A stretch of DNA of 64,000 nucleotides, taken from assembly GCA_022559845.1 (NCBI GenBank), contig CM040121.1, forward strand, positions 569,458,140 to 569,522,139, in the 5' to 3' direction. The translations under genes and the position numbers were made by a program. The notes below the pieces were generated by a model, which saw nothing but the letters and a program-made list of their open reading frames with translations, was not told the origin of the DNA and searched no databases. Shown here one piece after another: positions 56,775 through 64,000 of the stretch; position 1 is the first letter of the stretch; the number at the start of each line of letters is the position of its first letter. Source of the stretch: Amorphophallus konjac. Taxonomy: Eukaryota > Streptophyta > Magnoliopsida > Alismatales > Araceae.

Positions 56775-59700
56775 TCATCTAACCCATGACACTGAATCAA
56801 TTTCATCTCTGGCATTCTTGTACAGTTCAAGCCTCTTAGCACATTGCTGTCTACGTCCCATGAGAGCCGGATCCACATCCAACAACTGTGCAAGCTGTTT
56901 CCCCTGCAGAATGGACACAACAGGTGTTGATACTTTAAAAGCAATATGCATACAGAAACTTAAAGAGGCATATAAGCTTAGGAGTTAAGACAGCGTTGTC
57001 ACCTCACCTCCTTTCTTCCCACTAATGTATAGAAATGATCCAGCAAAGATCGTTTGGCCTCTCTAACTTGACAGTGGACTACCGCCTTTGGTATGGAATG
57101 CTTCAGTGTTTAAGACACCATTCCCATGTATGAGGATACATTTGATCCAATCCTCCTAAAGTGCCCCTCAGCATATCGATAAGTTGTAGAGACAGCGGGA
57201 TCCCCACCCTTTTCCATTTCCTGTGGAAGCCTCCTGAAGAAGTCCACAGTCAAATATGATGCCTCCATGTCAACCAAACGTATAGTTGTCTTCTGACTCT
57301 CTTCGCGGAACCTTTCTAGTGCTTCATAAGAAGCAGCAGCCAGTTCAGCTTGGAGTGATGGAAACCGTCTCAACTCCTAAAGAAGAACGATATTTGTTTA
57401 ATTAGAGTCTGGGAAAAATGGAAGAATGCATGAGTTGCTTCAACTGTAGAAACTGTACACACCTGAGTCTCTCCTATGGACTTCCTCACCAACTCCTTCA
57501 AAATGAAGTGCACCTGCAATTGCCCATCACACGTGTAGTCATGGCATACAAGGCAGCTTAGAGCTATAGCCTATAAATAAAGATCAAAGGCTAAAGGACA
57601 CGTACAGCATCAACTGATTCCTCAGCTGGACCTCTGAAATAATTTAAAGCGCCTTCAATCAAGCGCCTATAACCTTGCTCATGAGCAATTAAATATGGCT
57701 GATAACCATCAGCCTCAGAAACCACTTTCCTTACGTTTTCATGAGAGAGATGCCAATCAAAAGGGAGCTTTTTCAGAGCCGCAGGAAGCTGATTATCAAA
57801 AACTCCATAAATTCGATCACCACCAGGGCGTCTGCAAAAAGGCAGTTGAGTTTCAGCCCAAATATGTAAGTTTAAAAGGGAGGAAAATATTTTAACTTCA
57901 CATAATAGAATTTTGAGACATGTCTGCTGAAGATCCAAAGGGTTCTTGATTCTCGACCCATCAACCAATGGCAGAATCCACAAGTCAGTAGGATGAAGAT
58001 AAAGAGGAGGGAAAGGCTAAGGAAAATTTCAATAGGGGATTATTATGCTTCATGCCAAAGAGGATGAAGAAAACATGGCTACATGTCATATGGCTTCACG
58101 CTGGACAGATGGGCCCTCATGTAGGACAGTTTCTCACTGAGAGATGGGGCCTCACGTTGATGATCCTAAAAGCACAAAAAAGATAGCACCATGCCATGAA
58201 CATGAATTTTTCTCAACCAACCATTAATATTGGTACTTCTATATGTTTCTGTTTCTTACATAAATAGGCATATTACATTATCGTGAACTACTTTCCAGAA
58301 ACTTAAATGCTGTCACAACCCTGAACTTAATTCGGTGTATAGTCATGAGGAATGATACGGTGCCACTCTCTTAACATTCTCTCTGTCACCTCATTTCCTG
58401 TCCATCTAATTTGCAAGTTAGAGGGCCGACGGCATTAAACTTAAGTTTTGTGCTCTGAATGATATTGAGACTTGATCTCATAGGTTGATTTCTGAGAGGC
58501 TTTCTCCTACGTCAACTTTCCTGATTCTTGTATACAGCACAAAGAAATACAGATCTTCCATGAACTGTGCACGGAGGACCCAGTAAACTGCAGTCCCAGA
58601 ATACTTTGAATGGGGGTCTTGTAGTTGTAGACATAATTACACTTTCTCTGTGTAAGTGATAAGCCAATTGTTCTTTAATCAATTAATATACAATTAAGAT
58701 ATCTAGAAATATAATTATGACACAAGTAGTACATATTTGTTTACAGTAATAGCACTTCCAAACATTTATCTTTTGGATGAATTTGGTTAAGAAAAGAAAT
58801 GATTGCTTTCAGTTCTTCAAGATTCTATTATCTTCCCCTTTCTCACCAATCAGCAATTCAGCAACACAATTTAATAGACATATGCCTTAAAAAGGAAAAG
58901 AGCTATAGCAATGAAAATAACTAAAAGTATGGCTTAAAAAGGAAAATATACATTGGCTATGATAAATGTCTAATTAACAAAACATGGTTAAATATAATAA
59001 AATCACATAACTATTCAGTACAGAAAAGGCACCGACTTTAATATGAAAATACCAATAATACATAGAGAAAAGCAAAAACATGATTTTACCCTCCATCCAG
59101 ATGTTCTTTGAATATCCGGTCAAATGCACGACAAAGTTCCAATATAGTATACAACTGAGCCTGTAGGAGGAGGGAGAAAGAATTATGAATAAAAGGGTGC
59201 ACACTATTAAATAGGTATAAACTTTCTTCTCTGACAAAATAAAAATAAAAATGAAAAAAAAAGTCTCACCCCTGCATCAACAGGAATAGGCCTACCAAGA
59301 TGGTCCAACTTTAACTCAAGTTCATCAATGGTTTTGTTTATCAGGGAAGTAATACTAGGTATGCGTAACCTAATTACGTTCTCCAAATGCTGAAAATATA
59401 ACCAATCAGCGAGGCTGCATCCACAAAATTAATCATAAAAGACGTTCATGAAAAATGGACGTTGATGAACATTTTTACCCTGGAAAGAAGTTTGGCTAGA
59501 TATTCAGAACCCATTTTGTTTGCTAAGTGTCCATAGTCTGGACAGGTGGCAAAAAACTCCCGCTCCCTTCGTCTTGCTGCCATCAAGTCAACATTTTTAT
59601 TTATATCTGCCTGTGAACTATTAACGATTCCTACCCAGGGATGTTGCAAGCGATAAGCTCTTCCCTCAAGAACCTGAAAAAGAGGACATCAAAGATAAAT

Positions 59701-60099
59701 TAGCTATACAGTCAGGTACATCTGGCATGGAAATAAACTAGAATGTAGATCCAATAGAACCATAGGGTAAAAAGTGTCTCCCAGGATTTCCCTCCTCCCC
59801 CTTTCCCGAAGTTTGAGGGATTCAAATGCAAAGAGCATCGAAAAAGGATTAAAACTTACATCAAGTGCATTTGTTCCCTTATCCATCAAATCTAGTTTCG
59901 TCAACACTCCAAATGTCCTTTCCCCTATAAGAAGTTTGAATAAGATCCATAAAATGAAGGGGAAAAAGACTGGCACTGTTGCATATTTTATGCAGGAGCA
60001 GGAAGTACCTGTTGGGTCAACCTCTCTAGCAAGTTTAATGGCATCAGAGGTTGCTATATCTTGATTGGCCGGAGATATCGCAAGTATAATGCAATTAGG
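56775..60099 (-). pseudogene. Dynamin-related protein 1 (DRP1-like), 3' nine exons, in-frame stop
   Basis: Minus-strand exons: 60009-60099, 59860-59924, 59479-59673, 59270-59389, 59090-59160, 57606-57831, 57463-57513, 57008-57376 and 56775-56903, all with GT..AG introns and matching phases (439 codons including the final stop). They encode the second half of the GTPase domain ([14 protein letters not shown]4 motif TKLD), the stalk ([46 protein letters not shown]) and the C-terminal GED (KRLELYKNARDEID). DRP1 proteins are about 610 residues and drive membrane scission at the cell plate and in endocytosis. The first 170-odd residues, with the P-loop and switches, are not found up to 60745. A TAA at 57110-57112 interrupts exon 8 and would remove most of the GED. 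It is either a pseudogene or a gene split by insertions with its start beyond the window. Confidence 0.9.
57832..59089 (-). other. Large dynamin intron
   Basis: 1.26 kb between the exons ending LDGG and beginning RPGGD. No gene or clear transposon inside; AT-rich with ordinary intronic character. Confidence 0.7.
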
Positions 60100-60744
60100 C
60101 TGTAAAAAACATGGAAATTATTATAAGCAAGTAAAAATGATTTAAGACTAGGAATTGTGAAAAAGACACAAACTCACATTAAAATAAATGCTGTAGCAAC
60201 ATAAAATAAAGGAAAATGAATGGAAAATGAATGGAAAATGTAATTAATGAACATGTCATTTCAGCACAGCCACGTCAGGTCATAGTCAGGAGATCCAAGG
60301 TGGGTTCCTAATGACCATTTGCACAGGCATCAATGATTATTTCTAATTTTCTCCCCTTGTATTGCATGGTAAATAACAGTATAGTTATCAGGAAGATGCT
60401 TGAGGAGATGCAACTTCAGGTTCAGAAACTATAGTGGAGATGCAACTTCAATGTGCAGAGGAGATGTTTTTGTTGGTGAAACTGCATATTTAGGTTTAGT
60501 TAAATAACAGTATAGAGTAGAAAGCTGGAAAACGCAGGTTGCTACAGTTTTCAGTTTCAAATTAGTGTTGCAGAAGTATTACAACATAAATTTGGTACAT
60601 GGACCTAGATCTTCAAGCATGTTCCTAGGTCAACAGATTAACCTTGGTATGTCATCAGAATAGAATCAATAGATGACAAAAATTGTGACACGGGTAGCTT
60701 ATATCAGTATGGAAGTATTACAACATAAATATGGTACATGGACC
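60100..60744. other. Sequence upstream of the first visible dynamin exon
   Basis: No further dynamin exon is recognisable. A direct repeat GAAGTATTACAACATAAA...GGTACATGGACC is present at 60573-60605 and 60712-60744 with one mismatch or so; the second copy directly abuts the hAT-like end at 60745. AGATGCAACTTCA(G/A) also recurs (about 60406 and 60437). Confidence 0.5.
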
Positions 60745-60945
60745 CAGGGTTTGCCGTTCCGCCCCGACCCGCACCGACTCGCACGACCCGACCCGACCCG
60801 ACCCAGGCGGGCGCCGGGTCGCACGGGCCGTGGGTCGTGGACGGGACGCACCGAACCGCTTTGTCCCGTGCGTCTCGCCACGTACCGGTGCGGTGCGAGG
60901 CGGGACCCGGCTCGGTACGAGCGGGTCGGGGCGGGTCTGCCATTT
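60745..60945 (+). mobile_element. hAT-like element end (CAGGGTTTGCCG)
   Basis: It starts CAGGGTTTGCCG and continues with CCGACCCGCACCGAC-type arms, closely matching the inverted ends at 50597 and 37842-38138. The opposite end is not seen before the G-rich tract and the viral sequence, so it is truncated or its right end is unrecognisable. The frames over this stretch (Arg/Pro-rich) are low-complexity. Confidence 0.55.
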
Positions 60946-60949
60946 AACG

Positions 60950-61278
60950 GGCCGGCAGGAGGGGGAGGGGGGGCGCCGGAGGTGGGAGAGGGGGGTGGTG
61001 GGGGGCCGCAGGAGGTGGGAGAGGGAGGGGGCGGTGGGGGCCAGGGGGGCGATCTCGGTGGTGGGGCCGCCGGAGGTTGGGGGGCAGTGGGGGAGGGGGG
61101 AGAGGTGGGGGGGCGGTGGTGGCCGCCGGAGTTGGGAGAGGGGGGCGGTGGGGGGCCGCAGCTGGAGGGGGAGGGGGAGGGGGAGGTGGGAGAGGGGGGC
61201 GGTGGGGGGCCGCAGCAGGAGGGGGAGGGGGAGGTGGGAGGGAGGGGGAGGTGGGAGAGGTGGGGGGGCTTGGAGTTG
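60950..61278. repeat. G-rich minisatellite
   Basis: Irregular repeats of GGGAGAGGGGGGCGGTGGGG, GGCCGCAG and GGAGGGGGAGG units. It gives long poly-Gly or poly-Pro frames that are not genes, and is likely to form G-quadruplexes. Confidence 0.8.
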
Positions 61279-61344
61279 ATGCCGCTGAAGTGAACCACGA
61301 ATGGGTTATCCTCTATGGCATCATGGGGTATGGTGGCTTGTTTT

Positions 61345-61560
61345 TGGTGATACTTTCCCATCTTAGAAAAGTATCGTTGAACATTCCTAGCTGAGTAGGA
61401 ATGACAAGTATTGCCCCGGTCTGTTGTTGGGCCGAAGGCAAATTCCACCATTCGGAGTAATCTTTGGACTTGAATCTGACTCCGCTTCTGTTGTATCCTT
61501 CGAATATGGGCCTATGTGGAGGGGTTTTTAGGTTTTGGCAGTAAGGGTTTTTCTGTGCGA
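61345..61560 (-). pseudogene. Caulimoviridae-like capsid/N-terminal polyprotein fragment
   Basis: A minus-strand frame contains SKDYSEWWNLPSAQQQTG followed by VIPTQLGMF and LRWESITKN, a pattern I associate with a structural region of plant pararetroviruses. The frame stops after about ten more codons, and the left boundary against the G-rich minisatellite is a truncation. It lies downstream of the viral promoter region, in the order expected for an integrated circular viral genome read past its intergenic region. The family assignment of this small piece is an inference. Confidence 0.4.
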
Positions 61561-62201
61561 TGACAGTAAAGCATATCGTTGAAGAGAGGGCTCTTCAACG
61601 AGAAAGAGAGGATTACACTAAGAGCATATGAATCTCAGGAAGATATCAACGCGGAAAGTATCAACGATGATATTTAACCCAAGAATGACAGCGGAATGAA
61701 TGGTAGGGATCGTTTATAAGCAAAGATAATGCATAAAGAATTAAGAAGAGAGACTGCAAGACTTTTAACTTATAAATATGGCACTTGAGAACACTTATGT
61801 ACGTAAGGGAACTTACAATATGACTCTAAGAAGAACTTCGGTTGTCGACCGATGATCCTTCAAAGAGAAGGGGTGGTGGTGTTTTTATAGAACCGGAGAG
61901 GGGTGCTAGGAATGAGCGGATAAGAAGGAATATTTCTGAGTGCTTATAGGGCCCCAGTAATATGCTCTTCTTTACAAATGCTCCAAACCCTCTTTACAGG
62001 TGGTTCCGGACACCAAGGGATAAGATGCTAAAGGAACGGCTCCCCGAGGCTCAATTCCTTTCGAGCTTATCTACATAAGGGATGGCTCCCCGAGGCTCAA
62101 TCCCGATACAAACGAAAGTAAAAAGAACAAGCCAAACTACTTTACATATGTGGGCATCTACTTTATGAAGTGGGTGCCTTTTGTCTTGTCGTCATCTGGC
62201 T
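61561..62201 (-). promoter_or_regulatory. Endogenous pararetrovirus intergenic/promoter region
   Basis: On the minus strand a TATAAAA box lies at 61883-61889 in the context TTCTATAAAAACACC, downstream of the last viral reading frame, as in pararetroviral promoters. Upstream of it GGCTCCCCGAGGCTCAAT occurs twice (62038-62055 and 62084-62101). A leader-like AT-rich stretch with hairpin TTGAAGAGAGGGCTCTTCAA (61574-61601 area) follows. I found no iMet primer site in the leader up to 61345, which may be lost. Confidence 0.55.
61883..61889 (-). promoter_or_regulatory. TATA box in viral intergenic region
   Basis: Minus-strand TATAAAA, about 313 bp downstream of the end of the last viral frame; it would drive the viral-length RNA. 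Confidence 0.55.
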
Positions 62202-62633
62202 TTATGGTTGATGGCGACTTTCGTCCTCTTGCATTGATTGCAGCTGGGAGGAGGTTTCTTCCAGCTGTTGGAGATGCTTCTGGATTATTGGGAGAGTGTC
62301 CCCCCAATAATTATCCTTTGTGGTGCGTGCTGAGTACGCATCACATTTGAGCCGTTGAATCTGAATCATCGTAGTTATGGAGGCCTGTGTTTGTAGGTAG
62401 GCCCCTTCTTGGATAACACGTAGCTCTCCCCGGATTTTGCTGGTATGCTCGAGAGAGATGCCAGATTGTAAGTAGGACTGATACTCCTTGAGTTTATCAT
62501 GATAGAGGTCAGGGAGTTTAGTAGAGAAGCTAGCTGTGTGGTTCGCGGGCTCGGTTGGGTTGCAGCTTGCTGTAGGGCTACTTCCACTGTTTGAAGTGGT
62601 TCCTCGTAGTCCTGCCATGTTGTAAAACTGCAA
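62202..62633 (-). CDS. Downstream viral frame or C-terminal tail of the pararetroviral polyprotein
   Basis: 143 codons in a different frame from the RT-RNase H frame. The composition is protein-like, with an acidic and Gln-rich helical end (KHLQQLEETSSQLQ). It may be the displaced C-terminal tail of the polyprotein after a frameshift near 62640, or a separate small viral frame. I recognise no domain. Confidence 0.4.
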   Translation of the reverse strand: MQFYNMAGLRGTTSNSGSSPTASCNPTEPANHTASFSTKLPDLYHDKLKEYQSYLQSGISLEHTSKIRGELRVIQEGAYLQTQASITTMIQIQRLKCDAYSARTTKDNYWGDTLPIIQKHLQQLEETSSQLQSMQEDESRHQP

Positions 62634-64000
62634 ACTAAGTGTGACAAAGAATCAGCCAAAATATTATCCTTACCATCAATATGTTAGAATGATACTGAAA
62701 TTCCTAATCCGGTGATGAAATCAGTAAATGAAATCCATCTGACTCGTGAGGGCTTGTTTTGTGAGGATTTGTTGAAGAAACTGATAATGGCTTGGCAATC
62801 AGTCCGGATTGTAATATGTTCTTTGTCAAGATAATATATTTTGAACTTGTCAAGGCTGTTCATAACTGCAAATATTTCGGCATCGATGGTGGATTTAGGT
62901 AATTCGAACTTGCCACTTGCATAAGCACAAATTCGTTCTGCTGACTGTGGATCAAATTGTTTGGGTTTCCATTTGCAGATTCCTCCCCATCCTTCCATAC
63001 AGCCGTCTGATTCAATTACTATGCAGCATGTCTCTGGTGGTATGTCGAGGTCCGGGAGATTGTTGATTATGCTTTTTACCTCTTTTACTAATTTCCAGTC
63101 TTGACTGTTCATCCTTTTTTCACCTGTTGGGCTGACCTTTGCATATAATGGGCTGAGCAGTCGGCCCATATTAGGAATGTAATTCCTAGCATAATTGAGA
63201 AGGCCTAGTCAAGATCTGAGGTTCCGTTTTTCTTTAAGACTTTCTTCCTTGAAATCAGCGATTTTCTTAATAATATGGGGTTGTAGCCTGATTTTTCTGT
63301 TGCCAATAGTTGCTCCGAGAAAGTCTATAACTGGAACTCCTATCTTCATCTTTGTAGGGCTGAGGATGAGCCCATTTTCTTTGCATATTTCCAACATCCT
63401 TTTCAGGTGGAGGGCGTGTTCCTGTTCATTTGCTGAAAATACTAAAATATCATCTATATATACATCGATGAAATTTTCAGTACCTTGGAAGCAAATGTCC
63501 ATCTTTCTTTGGAACACTGCTGGAGCATTCTTGAGTCCGAATGGCATGGCTAGCCATTCGTATAACCCTCCGGGTACCCAAAATGCCGTCCATTCCACCG
63601 AGTCTGGGTGCATGGCAACCTGGTGGAAACCACTTTTTAGGTCAAACTTAGAATAGATTTTGGCATTACCTATTCGTTTGACAATGGTGTTGATTCCTGG
63701 AAGGCTGTATTGGTCTTTGTGTGTATTGTCATTCAGTCTTTTGTAGTTGAAGACCATACGCTCTTTGCCTCGTATCTCTTGACCAGTGGTTGGGTCAACA
63801 GTAGTTCCTGAATTGACTATGATAGCTGTGGTTCGATGCTTGCTGTTACTGGTTCTGATCATCTTGAGTTTGAGCAGTGCATCTGTATGCCTCTTGTATG
63901 AGTCCTGCATCTGAGGAGTGATGTGTTTAAGAGGGTTGTCTTGTATAATCAGCTCTGGATTCTTAATTTCTAGTTTGCAGGTAACTTGGTTTTTCTCCCA
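62375..64000 (-). pseudogene. Endogenous badnavirus-like reverse transcriptase-RNase H, continues past window end
   Basis: The minus strand encodes the polymerase part of a Caulimoviridae polyprotein: the protease-RT linker (64000-63790), RT with KRLNDNTHKDQYSLPGIN, FDLKSGFHQVAM, MPFGLKNAPAVFQRKMD and catalytic YIDD (63449-63460), then RNase H with DGCMEGWGG, STIDAEIFAVMNSLDK and RTDCQAIISFFN, and ADSLSHL at its end. This combination is closest to badnaviruses and relatives. In-frame stops at 63209-63211 (between RT and RNase H) and 62684-62686 (late RNase H), and a probable frameshift near 62640, show a decayed integrated copy. There is no integrase, as expected, so integration was accidental. 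It sits upstream of the dynamin remnant. Confidence 0.9.

Noticed and set aside
60673..61451. Frames of 182-250 codons rich in Gly or Pro
   Set aside because: They translate the GC-rich hAT end and the G-rich minisatellite on both strands and have no domain; only the 61345-61560 part has viral-like sequence.

Overview
This is a window of nuclear DNA from a flowering plant. The evidence is spliced genes typical of plants (a group 3 LEA protein, a HAD sugar-phosphatase and a DRP1-type dynamin), several plant retrotransposon lineages with tRNA-iMet primer sites, a CACTA transposon, MITEs, and a Caulimoviridae-type endogenous pararetrovirus. The GC-rich small LEA gene next to AT-rich spacers is compatible with a monocot or an early-diverging angiosperm, but the sequence alone does not settle the species. 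Nothing bacterial is present (no operons, CRISPR or IS elements). No tRNA or rRNA gene was recognised.

Layout, left half. 1-4107: a chimeric Copia fragment, made of an LTR-like 3' end with a primer site, then an RT/RNase H remnant with two stop codons, then a long 3' LTR that does not match the 5' side. 4926-5322: an intact two-exon LEA5/SAG21-like gene on the minus strand inside a CpG-rich island. 5323-11259: intergenic DNA with one 650-bp MITE. 11260-38542: a roughly 2.7-kb tandem segmental duplication. Copy A is 11260-13971. Copy B starts at 14348 and is split by a CACTA transposon (14666-36454). That CACTA has only about 2.5 kb of its own sequence, including a decayed LINE fragment on its right side. 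It swelled to 21.8 kb because two large non-autonomous LTR retrotransposons landed about 200 bp apart in its G-rich repeat: element R1 (15445-25586, TSD GCAGG, nearly identical LTRs) and element R2 (25793-34945, reverse orientation, about 3.2-kb LTRs, older). Both carry dense arrays of short GC-rich hairpins.

Right half. 38894-49818: a complete, very young Sirevirus-like Copia element (TSD AGTTT) with gag and pol in overlapping frames. 51.2-55.8 kb: a five-exon sugar-phosphate phosphatase gene (SGPP type, 248 residues), with a solo LTR and a CACTA end in its long first intron. 56775-60099 (minus): the 3' nine exons of a DRP1 dynamin gene, convergent with the phosphatase gene, with an in-frame stop and without its P-loop exons. 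Upstream of it lie a hAT-like end, a G-rich minisatellite and an endogenous badnavirus-like pararetrovirus (about 61.35 kb to the window end, minus) with premature stops.

Three host loci (LEA5, SGPP, DRP1 remnant) therefore sit in a landscape built by nested mobile DNA, and the insertion order can be partly read: duplication, then CACTA, then R2, then R1, with the Sirevirus also recent. The most unusual signals are the hairpin arrays of R1 and R2, the repeated CGTGTCG-type motif in the Sirevirus U3, the long proline-rich ORF of R1, and the dynamin gene interrupted near a viral insertion.
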